Source: Phoronis australis
Taxonomy: Eukaryota > Phoronida > Phoronidae
Length of the DNA: 64,000 bases
Assembly: GCA_002633005.1 (NCBI GenBank)
Contig: NMRA01000118.1
Coordinates: forward strand, 819,416-883,415
Direction of reading: 5' to 3'
Below, piece by piece: positions 1 through 18,300 of the stretch. Position 1 is the stretch's first letter. Each line of letters begins with the position of its first letter. A program made the translations under genes and the position numbers. A model generated the notes under the pieces. The model was given only the letters and a program-made list of their open reading frames with translations. It did no database searches and was not told where the DNA came from.

Positions 1-2473
1 TCCCTGCGTGCCGTCAGGTGGTCGGTAGCCAGCACGCAGGTATCCCTTAATTTTCCTTGGGAAATTTTGTTACACCAGTGTTTCTGATTGGCTTGTCGAA
101 TTCTCAACAGGCAGCGCTTTATGCAAACAAATTGGCATGACTGCTGGACAGAAGTGTAAATGTGATCTGTTCTACATACAAATCGGTGCTTAAAATTTAT
201 GTTTAGGAAATGTGAATCCTAGAAATTGTGATTGCGCCTCTTCGGAGTGCATCTTTCTACTGTAGATGACTTTTGTTTACGATACTGTCCTGTATTCATA
301 CAGTATGAATAACACACCATTTAAATCGGCCAGATATGTGTTTATTGTACATGTATGTGCTTCAAGCTTGCGGCTATTGAACATTACTGTAGAAACGAAA
401 TAGTTGCTGCTACGCCACTTGCTTGACAAAGCTAAAAATCGTTCATAGTCCGCCATGTTTTCACGGTGTTGTAAAGCTAACCAATGACTGCTGAGGTTAC
501 ATCAACCAATGCTAAAGCGCGTGCCACTGCATGATATCTGCGTGCTGGCTGGGCACGTAGGGAACCAGCGAGGGTTCATCAATAGCGTCTGCATGTGGTA
601 TAAAATCGCCGTGCGATTCTGCGGTCAAAAATGCGTGGAGCGTGGAGTAGACAGAATATTTCGCGGAAAAAGTGTATAAAAGAAACGGTCAATGTCTTCA
701 CAAACAACATAGGTCAAGATTTGCGCTCTGTAAACTTTTGCGTGTCTGAGTCGCCTTGGACTAAGTTGGAGTCGGAGGACCGACTGAAAACGATGAAACA
801 CTAGAAATAACAACGCTTCCTGAAAGAAAATTCAACTGTAACCGGTTATTCGTTGGATTGGAATCGTGGGATGTGAGTGATGTATGAAATTCTTTTGTTT
901 GATCCCACGTGCACGCCCGTTGCCAATGTCTGTTAGTGCTAGGCCTGACCGCCTGAGTGCGATTTTCTATGTGCCGCCGAAACGGGATACAAAGTGCTAT
1001 TTTTGTTACTGCAAATGTGTTTAAAATTGCCGTTGATGTATTTCAATTTATTTTTCGTGTTCTATTTTGTGACTCGAGTTTTGCTGTTCAAGAGAGAAGT
1101 GATCACGTGACAGATTCTGAATGATCTGATTGGTCTAAGCCATTATTTACAAATTCTGCCAGCCTATTCTCAGTGTCCTTGTAGTTATTTCTTATGTCAC
1201 ATAGTTTCTTCTTCACCAGCGTGGCTTATGAACAATTAACTCCTGTAATTACTGTTTGAAACTGAAAAATTTGGCCAACTTAGGATTGTGATTGATGTAT
1301 TCTATAGTTTAAAGTATAATGTTTTTGACTTTCATTTTTTTTGATAACAGTTGGAGTATGAGCCACAGGTTTTCGTCTTGACTTTTTCCATTTGCGTTGG
1401 AATTAAATTTTTTGTTGGAAGTATATGTGTATGTATTTCAGGCTTTCCAGATAATCTATGGATCGATTTTCAAGTTCTTTTTGTAATTTTGTATCGTAAT
1501 TATAAGAATTGAAAATAATTTTATGGGTCTCCCTGCAGCAAATCAAGAATATAAGCTCCTGCCACTCGCACTGCAAATTTTGAATCATTATCTTTATTAT
1601 TTTAATCCAAAAAAATATTGTGTTGCATCTAATTGTCTTCATTGTTGTAGCTGATGTAGACGTCAGGTACTGCTTAAGATGAGTGCATTTTGCCAACACG
1701 ACAGTTACACAGGGCATCTTGTAATAATAATGTTTACTTTCGATCTGTTGAGGTGGGGTTTAGATTGAAATGTGTATTTAGAGCGGCCGTAAAAATTTCC
1801 TCTTTTTGTCATGGGTCATTCCAAGCCCTGAAGTACACAAATTTTGTGTCATTTTATCTGGTTTCCCTTAGAATTCACATCTGTATTACTTGATGCTTTA
1901 CAAATTTAAATGAAGTTTGTCAACTTTTGTGACACTTATTGTAATGAGTGTAAGGTACCTGTTTTGACTAGGTAAATTTTCGATGTTTTGACAACACCAG
2001 TGTGTCGTTAACTTTCCGAGAGCATGGAAACCTAGTGAATGGAAGGATCAGATTGCCTGACATTGGCATGTGTCCATTAGTGATAGAACTTATCCATTTC
2101 AGTACAAGGCAACTGACTTTGTAGTGCCCGGTGCAGGGGAACTGGAAATCAAGTNAGCCGTAAAAATTTCCTCTTTTCGTTATGGGTCATTCCAAGCCCT
2201 GAAGTACACACATTTTGTGTCATTTTATCTGGTTTCCCTTAGAATTCACATCTGTATTACTTGATGCTTTACAAATTTAAATGAAGTTTGTCAACTTTTG
2301 TGACACTTAGTGTAATGAGTGTAAGGTACCTGTTTTGACTAGGTAAATTTTCGATGTTTTGACAACACCAGTGTGTCGTTAACTTTCCGAGAGCATGGAA
2401 ACCTAGTGAATGGAAGGATCAGATTGCCTGACATTGGCATGTGTCCATTAGTGATAGAACTTATCCATTTCAG
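1..2473. other. Upstream intron or flank of the IDH1-like gene
   Basis: No coding exon is recognised here. The first visible IDH1 exon begins at 2474 in phase 0, and the roughly 100 preceding residues of the enzyme are not encoded in this stretch, so the region is best read as the intron before that exon. A TATAAAA string near 599-606 has no gene start beside it. A near-perfect 371-bp duplication occupies the last third. Confidence 0.6.
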
Positions 2474-8557
<6,084 letters not shown>

Positions 8558-9246
8558 CTAACTCAGGGCAAATATAGTTCCAAGCTTTAAACATGACCTT
8601 AAGGTTTATGCAACCACGGTTGTAAATGTATTGCACCAATTACGCATGCAGTTGTCTCCCAACGATTAATTTTCCAAGATTTTTTGTGATCTTTTTATCA
8701 TGGTAGTGATAGTTGTTTTTGTTGTTAAGTTGAATTATTATTTTTAAATGCTGTTTAATAGAAAGTGTAGTATCAGGGTACGAACTGTTGTCATTTGTCT
8801 TACAATTTTAGGATTTATAGACAAAATAGAACTGGTTTTAGATATTTTAGAATTAAAAGATAAATGTTCGCAAATTAATGATAATTTGTTCTAGTCAAGT
8901 CACCGAAACAAAGTGAATTGTACATCCCTTAGGATTGTTTACAATAACGGTGTGTTTACAGGGGTGCTTCTCATTTCCACTAGTCAATGACCGTGATATC
9001 AGACTTGCTCCTTCCAGTATTCATGTAGTTAGAGAATGGACACATTGAAAGTATTTGATTAAGTTGTGTTGAAAATGGTAAATTAAATAATTCTATTTTT
9101 TCATATATCACTTTGTTTTGTGTCAGATTGGTCTGCAATATAATCTGTGCATATGTTGGTTAAGAATTACAGATTTTTGTTTTTTGAGAGGTTATAAGAT
9201 TTATAAGTCTGTGATTGAACGCTGTACTGAAGCTTTAAAGTCATCC

Positions 9247-9252
9247 AATAAA
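9247..9252 (+). terminator. Poly(A) signal of the IDH1-like gene
   Basis: AATAAA about 690 bases after the stop codon, followed by a GT-rich stretch. No closer canonical hexamer was seen, so the 3' UTR would run from 8558 to about 9270. Confidence 0.65.
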
Positions 9253-10816
9253 GTATGTTTGGACTGTTATTCCTTGTCATTCGTCTTCAACATATCCTCC
9301 TTAGGTCCTCTAAAAACATGACCCGCCCTTGGTGCCCTTTTTCACGTACACCTCCGGCTTCGCCACCATAGGCTACTTTGATGCGGTGCATATTCTTTTA
9401 CCTACATGTGTATAAAGTCGAGTATTCCAAACAGGCTAACATTTGGTCTTCATGAAACAGGAGTTTGTAGAGTCTGCCGAACTCTGTAAACTACCACATG
9501 TACTTGAATGACATTACACTAGCTTCGTATGCCCGAATGCTCGGTTTTCGTAGTGCACGCAGGTCGTTCACTTTTTTAATAGTTACCAAAAATGTTATAC
9601 CATTAAATTCAGCCGCGCAAACCGCAGTGAGCATTATATTCGGCTGTACATTTGAGCACAGGGGTCACGGAGCCCTTGTAACACGTGCTCTCAATAACGT
9701 CAATGGATACTAAATTGCGACGAGCTTGGAACAACCGTATACTGATAAAGGATTGCTGGAGAACAGATATGGAAATCAGCTTGTGAGATAATGAAAGCGT
9801 GAGACCAGCTAAGCGAAGCTCTGGCAAATGGTATGACAGTGGATGCCGCGTGCTTAACGACTTGGAATCGTGTATATGCCGCTGAGTGTACATGTACAGT
9901 AACTGATACCCGTCCATCCTCCTCCGTGATGGCCATTTGCGATTGTTAAGTCCATATGCTGGTAACAGTTTCAGAGAAAAAATCTCTTCAGGACCACATA
10001 GAATTTTTTTTGTAGTACAATGTAGTCTATACATGTACGTATCCAGGGAATTTCCCTGCTGCGCATTTGGGGTCTTCATGACTTATGAGTCTTCGCAACA
10101 GTAGGATATGGTACTACAGTCGAAATGGCATTCATGATCTGTTCTTAAGTAAATAAAAATTACATCATAGTACTATCAAACAACTAAGTCACCTTTTCTT
10201 GGGCCACGTGTAAAGACAATGTTGTAAACCTGAAAAAGCACACCAGAATGAAAATCGGATGTGCCCCATTTCTGGCTTCACTATGCGTACATGCGCGTAA
10301 CAGGAGTATACAAATGAGGACGTGATCGCGAGTTTAAATTTAGAAGTCCAGCATAGATCCCTTTAACCCGGCCCTGTTGCTCACCAGCAACACAGATGGG
10401 CACGGTCCCAGACCAACTGCTGCACTCATGATGATCAAAGTTCATACCTGTCGACCAAGATCGGGCAAGCGATGTCACAAAATTGTAGTTGACAAAAGTT
10501 TTGACAGTTTAGGTGTGGTTATCGTGGTGTGCAACATGTTCATATTTTGAGTTCCTTTACACTTAACTAATTCCCAGAATTTTTTTGATAAAATGAGAGT
10601 TCAAAAGTGATGGTTTATTTTATGTTTACCTGCAACACACGTTCTTACTTTGTATTTGCGTATATGGTTGCTACACGCCTCTGTTGGGGACCATGTTCAT
10701 CACTTGGTCCGGACACGGGTCCAGAAGAACTCGACTAGTTTTGTCAGTTCCGGGTATGGATTTTGATTACCGGTATATAGCGCGTGCAAGGAGCTTATTG
10801 GTTTGGGCATTTAATT

Positions 10817-10890
10817 GTACGGGGGGGGGGGTGTAGTGGTCTAGCACTGGATTTAGGGCTTTTGCTTACTGGATGGGAGTTACGATATTA
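10817..10890 (+). mobile_element. Degenerate tRNA-derived SINE head
   Basis: GTGTAGTGGTCTAGCAC resembles the D-arm/box A part of Glu/Asp-type tRNAs, and a degraded box B-like GGGAGTTACGATA follows at about tRNA spacing. The homopolymer of G just upstream may be part of the insertion. No intact cloverleaf, so it is not a functional tRNA. Confidence 0.4.
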
Positions 10891-12718
10891 GTTATGTATT
10901 ATATAGTACCCAAGAAAAACGTCGGAGCAGCGTATCTCAGGGACGGATGATTGGGTTCACATGAAATGTTCAGATACTCTGTTTCATTATTTTCATGAAA
11001 AAACTTGTTGCACAAAGTGAAAAGAAAACTAGAAAACTGTTCCGCTTCTTTTAGGATCTCACTTTGGACATTCATACCACTGATAAAGAACTCGTTGATG
11101 TTATTGGTACTGTTGCTCTGCCGGTCATTGCGCTTTTCTTTTTTGCTAAATTTACTAAAAAGACAGAGTAAAGGGATCCAATTAGTAACTGATACGTGAA
11201 AATTTGAAAATCAAATTCTTCCGGCTTTTAGAAAATGTGTTCTGGCTAAGTCAAAACCAAATAGTTTCGCAAATATTTCTCTAAGTACCCAAATTTGTCA
11301 ATATGGTCCCAACCTTAACGCGCTAGTGTTTGCTTGTTCGTAAACATTACACGTGCACGGCACGTGAAAATGAGAAAAACAGCCAGTAGACTATTGGTCG
11401 ACGGAGGGACGATGAGGGAGAAAGATGCACATGTCAATAATTATCTTAATCCTGATTAGAACAACCAAAAGCAACTCTTATAGCGACACCTCCCGTATGA
11501 TATTGGAACATCGTTACATAAGATAGAACTTGTATTAAAAGCTTCATTTCGCCGGCCCCGTGTCACTAGTGGCTGGTTAAAATTAAACATGTCTTCAGGC
11601 TTGTCATCGTTGCTCGGGCCGATCGTTTCAGCCTGTGAGCTCGTCAGACTGGGCAACTTCATTTTTCCTGTGAGCCTAAATATCTCTTCAAGCATTTTGA
11701 TACAAGAAGAGAGGACAGATTTCAAGTTGCGCATTTTTACAAAAAAAAAACAACAGATTTTTGTGCTCGCCAAAAGTCTTGTCAACCGAGAGGTGGCGCA
11801 TGTTTGCTTTTTTAGCCAATCACAAGGCAGCTCAAAAGTTGAGGTTTACAAGATCACTTATTCATTAATATACGGAACGGTGAAAAATAAAATTAGTGCT
11901 GGAGAAATTTTAAATTTACCGCAGTTTTATGACTTAGTTTGGCTCAAATTTACAGTTTCTCCTAGGTTGTTACGAATTTGTCATTACAATGGTTGGATAT
12001 TTCAGCTGTTTTTCTGCACGCTTCAACACAGATTTTAACGTAATAAATACACATACAATGTCGTTATCACCACCAGCTACATTTTAATCCATTCTACACA
12101 CTGTCCATTGAGGAACATTTCCAGAAAAGTAGATTGAATCATATATTTTTGAACATCCATGTTGACCCTTTCAGAGTTTTAAAGCTGGCATAGATTTCCT
12201 TAAATGTTGTTACCACAACCAGTCGACTACTTCTGCAAAATTCAAAGTACAAAAGTTCACAAAATATTTTCTTAAAAGGATATTAAACCCTGTTTTGATT
12301 AATTCCACCCATCTTCGTTCTGTCTTCTGTGTGTTTATGTCTTGGTTCAAGCTATGGAAATTTGCAGTGTCACATCTAATAAGCATGTGATTTTGTTGTT
12401 TTCGAATACTTTCTATTCCAATTTGCAAAATTGTTTTTTAACAATTTTGTAAATTTTAAAATTTTATGGAAAAGTGTTACTTTAAAATACGGGGATTTTT
12501 CATTCATAAAACATAGTGGTTTGTGGTATCACAAACGAAATTGATTTTATCATTCTCCCGTAGCCTACAGCCCACGGCACAGTTGTTCTGTCTTAAGAAT
12601 TCCCTTATCTTGTTAGGAATTGGTTTCTTCTATCACATTTTTAAGGCAAAATATGCGTTCGAACTACAAAATCAGCACTTATGTAAACAAAGACATTGTA
12701 TTAATAGACAATACATGC

Positions 12719-12846
12719 NNNNNNNNNNNNNNNNNNNNNNNNNNNNNNNNNNNNNNNNNNNNNNNNNNNNNNNNNNNNNNNNNNNNNNNNNNNNNNNNNN
12801 NNNNNNNNNNNNNNNNNNNNNNNNNNNNNNNNNNNNNNNNNNNNNN
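12719..12846. other. Assembly gap, 128 Ns
   Basis: Run of N. Reading frames drawn across it are meaningless. The sequence resumes with a C-run. Confidence 1.
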
Positions 12847-14898
12847 CCCCCCCGGGTGCGCGCATGCTCTAAACCGAAAGAGGTTTGTCTTTGTTTACAT
12901 TTGCGCTGTTTTTTTACCAATAAGAGCACCATAAGCGACTCGGGAAACCTTCAACTCTGTCAATGAAGTTGGCCACTTTTAAAATTGCCAACTTGAAAAT
13001 GACGCACGTACGAGCAGCTTGCGACCTGAATTTTCTGCTCATTCGGCAATACATGTATATCAATGAATAATTGTGGTAATGTTTTCATGTCCCAAAACGG
13101 CTCGTTAAGCATTAAACGTTGTCATCAATTAGCCGTGACGATATTTACCTTTGAAGAAAATATGCTGTGCAAGGCTGCGTGTTTCAGTAGTGCTATATTG
13201 CATAAAGGTAGATACTGCATCAAAACTGCAATAGGGTAACTTCTTTTTGAGAAAAGACAGCATGGTACATTACGATCATGTTGTGATCGCGCAACAGGAG
13301 GTACATGTAAGAACTAAAATGTCCCTGCGATTATGCTACTTTTTCACAAACAATTCGAATCAGCAAGAAATATTGCAGGCTGTTCTAGACTTTCATAAAC
13401 CAATTGTTCCTTCATTTATTGGCCAAGTGGATGCACAAACAAAAGCTGACCTGTTTCTTTTGTACCCACTAAAGAACATGTTGTCTCTCTTCGAATCTCT
13501 TATTGCACACCAACTGAAGTACTACCTGTTGTCAATTGCTATGAAACTGAGAAGTGGACGTACTCATCTGATTCATGCTTTCGTTGTTGTCTATATTTGT
13601 CTGAGCAAGGGTGTGAAATCCAGTTTTAAACCACACTATATAACAAAAAAATTCGTTATAAAAGACATCACTGTTGCCTTCTGATCGTATAGTCAGCAAC
13701 TTCAGATACTTGTAGTTCGTTATCGGAATGAAACTAAAATTGCGTAATTAGAGGCAAGGTTGCGTTGACTCTGCTCGTTCTCACAGCGATTTTGCATGTA
13801 TATAAACAAGACGACCCCTAATAGCATCTTATGGGATATTGTCTGCAGCTTATAAAGACCGAAAGACAATGTAAGTTACAACTGGGTGATATGAGCGCCC
13901 CGTTCTTGATATTCGTGAAAAGATTTTAGTAACTATCCGTGACATCATTATCGTGTAACGTAGTCAAAGCAACGCCCTATGACCATATACACTGTATGAT
14001 TTTAACGAGTTTGCTTCATTTCTCTTGAGGGTTTTACTGGGGTATATATATTTATTCGATAGATTTTCGAGAACTTTTATTGTGTCGGGATTTCTTCGGG
14101 AAGTTAATGCAGGAAGTTTTTTGGGTAACTTCTGATACGTAGGATCAGTATTAATTGTCACAGATTGAATTACATTTCTTCAAAATTCTTGATCACAAAA
14201 TGTTATTATGTGCACGAAAGCAATTCTTAGATGTTCGGTAATCACTCGATTGCATTTTTTCTATAAAATCGTGATCGCCGCACGAAGTTTGCAGATTCTG
14301 TTTCTTTAATATACAAGTACAAAAAATAATCAGAGATTTTCTTTAGAGGCCTTTTAGCCCGAAAACCTGGCTGTCAAAATTACTTTTATAATTCTTTTCA
14401 GGGAATGTTTAGGTCTTCATTGTTACAGCAGAATTCTGAGGCTACCAAGCCGTAAAGTGTACTAAAACCCGGTTTAGGCCTATTGACAGATAGTGAAAAC
14501 GACTTTCGTATTCAGTTCTCTGAAACAAAATCATGCTCTGTAACCCACGACAAACCTCAAATGTTTCGAGGAAATTTTGAAAACTTATTTTAGTGTCAGC
14601 TACGCTTTGAGCGAATTACATGGCAACTGTGGGAAGGACCACGATGCCCTGTGTGCGAGATACACTGTAGGGGGTATGAATATTTAGCTGATTCCTGCTG
14701 AGTCTTTCAAGACTGACGCCAACGATACATGAGCAGGTGAGAGAACGAGGATTGGTTGAAATTACCAAAACAAGGTTCAGTGTCCTTTTGAAGGGAAACC
14801 CCACCTTTGCAGCTTACATTTTAAAAATAGAGCATTGGTGAGTTTGATCGGGAAATATCAGGCTTAGCTCAAATTCACGATTTTTAGAAACCATGCAT

Positions 14899-15053
14899 CT
14901 GGGCCCAGTTGCATAAAAGTTATACGCTGCATGGGAACAATGACGTCGCATTATCACCCGCCACGTTGTTATTGTTGAACAATGCACCTGACATCACGCA
15001 ACAATCAAACTTATCCAGCGGATAATTTTGAAGTTTTATGCAACCCAGCCCAG
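14899..15053. mobile_element. Short MITE, about 155 bp
   Basis: Left end CTGGGCCCAGTTGCATAAAA and the reverse complement of the right end, CTGGGCTGGGTTGCATAAAA, match closely and continue into related inner sequence (a GTTATACGCTG-like block against ATTATCCGCTG). No coding capacity. A target duplication is not clear. Confidence 0.65.
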
Positions 15054-15356
15054 GTGAATTGTGATCGTTTTTACATTTTTTTGCACATAATAACATTACG
15101 TGACAACGAATGGTTTTAAAATATATATTTTCATGTAACTACAGTACATGTACAATTGACACGCGCATTGTACTTCAAATATAATTGTTGATGTTAAAAT
15201 CTCACTACCCTGAGCAGCAGTGTCACATAACGAAATTAGAGACAGTGCTATAGGGGGAGTCGCCGTTGACTTAATACTCAAGGAAAACAGGTTCACACCC
15301 CGACCAAGTATCACAATTAACAATTTGTGTAACCGTAGTAACGCTGAATATTTTAG

Positions 15357-18300
15357 ATGTTCGCGTTCGTCGGTCTGCTTGCGATAGGTGTCGCTCTCGT
15401 CGAAAGTGCGCCGTTCGAGCAAATACTCAAGAGAGGTGTGTTCCATTCCCAACAAGATAAGTTAACTTGTTCATTTTGGTCGTTGCTTGCGTAGTCTCTA
15501 AATCAGGGACCTGTTCCAAGAAACTGACTTAAGTTCATTTTTGACTTAAGTCTAAGATTTGCCTTAACTTCCAAATTTTGAAACTTTCACATTTGTAAAG
15601 TTAGTCAAAATTAAGACAACACTTAGGTCAGACTTAAGACCTCTTTCTTGATTTGGTTTTTCGACAAATTTAACGTTTATTTTAAAATTTACTAAAATTT
15701 AAGTCAGTTTTGTTGGAAGGGTCCCTGTTGCCATCTCAAATTATTAATTGACGTGTTAGTCAATGATAAAGTAAATAAATGTGCCAAGGCATCGGGTGCT
15801 CCACCTTACCCTAAAGAAACAAATTTCAGCAGAATTTAGAAAAGGACGTCCAAAATTTCAATATTTTCACTTGTTTTCCAATTACTATCGAAAGTGAAGC
15901 ATCACGGCATTAGCCATTTTATTAACCCTCAGACATGTGATCTGTACCTTTTCAGCCTCCGGATGTTACGACTCACACGCCATGTGGTCAACATAAGCGG
16001 AGTCTAACGAATGTGCTAAGAACCCCGATTGGATGTTCGGCAACTGTAAAAGATCCTGTGGTCAGTGCCCGGACCTATGTGTGGACGCCAACAACCAATG
16101 CCGCGCCTGGGCTGCAGCCGGTGAATGCGCCAAGCCGAACCCCAACTGGATGAACGTCAACTGCAAAGTTTCATGTGGCGTCTGTAGCGGTAAATCCCGC
16201 GTTTACTAATTCTCTTTATTTTACGTTCACCAATTTAAAAAGCAGAATGAAAGATACCACTATAACATTAAGATTTCATAATTTTCAGCCCTGCTTGTTT
16301 TTGTGTTGGTTTACTATTAATTTATAATTTTTGTAAGTGGTCAGAGTTCCGTGGAATGCTTATTACACATTGCGGTACTTGAGTGGGTATTCATGATGCA
16401 TGAATCACGTGGTACTACGGCGACCATTTTAAGTTGCAAAAATAGAATGAAACTAAAAGTTGAATTTAAGATCAGTACATGAATATTTATAATTGTGCTG
16501 AATGATCATTATTTGGGCTTACGTTTCGACTACAATGACTTGCGTGTAAATAGGTTTTATGAAGTTTGAAACTAACATGAAGCAGCAAGCACTTCTGTAA
16601 GGTAAATTATTAATAGCTGTGACTGGTTGTTGTTCTTCTTTTTACTTTCGTGGAATTTTTCATGGATAGCAGAAACTGAGGCGTGCACATTCCATACTAA
16701 ATATTTGCGGAAGTCACAAGTTACACATATTGCCAGCACACAGTCTATCAGGCATGTAGAACACCTAGTGATACCTAGCGTTTTGAAATGCCTTTATTTA
16801 ATTATTTTAGCAATGAAGAGTTCTAACTTTGCTCAGCCAGTTGCCAAAGGAACCGTGACAGCTGTCAACGAAGCTTCCGGATTGGCTGCCAGTGAGAGAC
16901 ATCCGGGTTACTTGTACACTCTCAATGACTCAGGTGGCCGAAACAGAGTAAGCACTGTAGACCCACGGTTCATCTAAAACTGTCACTCAACTATTCTCTT
17001 ATGTCAATCGGATACTAAGGCATTTCGATTAACACAGCATAGTATACAGATGCTGTTTTAACTTAGTTGGAGAACATCAGAGATCAATACCATTGAAAAA
17101 TCACCCACGTTACNATGTCCGCCATCTCTGATAATCTTTAAGGAAATTAAAACGTGTTATGCGAAACCATATCTAAAATATTTCAGCTCTACGTGATCAG
17201 CGCCGACAGCGGTAGAACGGCGGCCATCTTGACAATCAATGGAGCTTCAAACGTGGACTGGGAAGATTTGGCTGTTGGCCCGTGTGGTGACAATCACGAG
17301 TGGTGCATCTTCATCGCGGACACTGGAGGTACCTGCAATCTGAAATACGAAACGTGTTTCATTTGTTCGATATTTAATCAAAAAGCAGCATTGTTTATAC
17401 AGTTTTAACACGAAAATTGAAGGACGCCCGCTCGGAGGACTTGAACGTAGCCGTGAGTTCTGAGGTTTTATAGGACCAAGAAAAATGGCTAAATTTGACT
17501 ATCTTCGGAACATCATCATTCAGAAATGGCTGCTAGAGTTCAAATATACTTTTAGATAGTATGCTTTAAGCACTTTTCTCTGGCTAAAGCACTGTAAACG
17601 ATTGTTTTAAACCGTCATTTTTGCATGAGGGGCCATCAAACTAGGACTTGTGTGTTTTTATAAAAAAATATAGTTGAATGAAACGAAATCGAAATGACAG
17701 TTCAGAAAACAGTAAAATAATTTTGATATTTTATCCTGGTTTTTGCCATTGATATCATTGTTTGTCAATCAACGCACGTTTCTTTTTTATTGAATTCTAA
17801 GAAACATGGTCACGTGACCCACGTGGCTGCAGATTGGCGAGAATTCAAAAATGAAAATCTACACGTATTTATATTTGTCGATAAGATCCGTCATAGCCGT
17901 AAGTTGTGAACTGCCGGGCATAAAAAGATGTTTGCATAAAACCGTTGGATACTTGAACGTGCCTTATTTAAGCCTGATAATTAAACACGTGCACGTGATT
18001 TCATTTGATATGTTTCTGAAGCACGACCAATTGTTCAACCGTTTTCTTTTGCGCAGACAATGTACTCTAAAGAGCAATTTCGCTCTTTCTATGCGAAGTC
18101 GCTTTGTAACTTTCACCCAAAACAGACTGTAATCCGGGTAATTTATTATACATTTAGTGTCTCTGTGAGGAGCTAAAGCATTGCTCAATTAAGGCACCGT
18201 GTCACAGTTTCAAAAAGTGAGTCGTGTGGTCCGTCTGTGCCTTGCTTCTCCTCACTAAAGCTTCGATTAAGATTGTGTAGGGCCTCATTGAGAAGATTAA

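Larger units (their letters stand above)
9270..15356. other. Intergenic region, no gene recognised
   Basis: Between the IDH1 3' end and the ShKT gene start. Open reading frames of up to about 150 codons occur (for example 9609-10079, 11589-12038, 13247-13684), but none has a recognisable domain, and they are low-complexity, AT-driven readings. The region contains a G-run near 10820, a tRNA-like SINE remnant, the 128-base gap and a MITE at 14899-15053. Confidence 0.6.

Noticed and set aside
599-606. TATAAAA as a promoter TATA box
   Set aside because: No start exon follows. The visible downstream gene is already deep in its coding region.
2103-2154. A separate alternative IDH1 exon
   Set aside because: It is a truncated copy of the 2474 exon ending at an N inside the 371-bp duplication.
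9609-10079. 156-codon minus-strand frame
   Set aside because: Composition is irregular, it has no domain, no promoter or splice context, and overlapping frames in other registers look equally good.
11589-12038. 149-codon plus-strand frame, overlapped by a minus-strand frame at 11456-11785
   Set aside because: Neither shows a recognisable family; AT-rich sequence readily gives such frames.
12523-12966. Long frames spanning the N run
   Set aside because: They are open only because the gap has no stop codons.
13247-13684. 145-codon plus-strand frame
   Set aside because: No signal peptide, domain or homologous pattern was recognised, so it cannot be supported as a gene.
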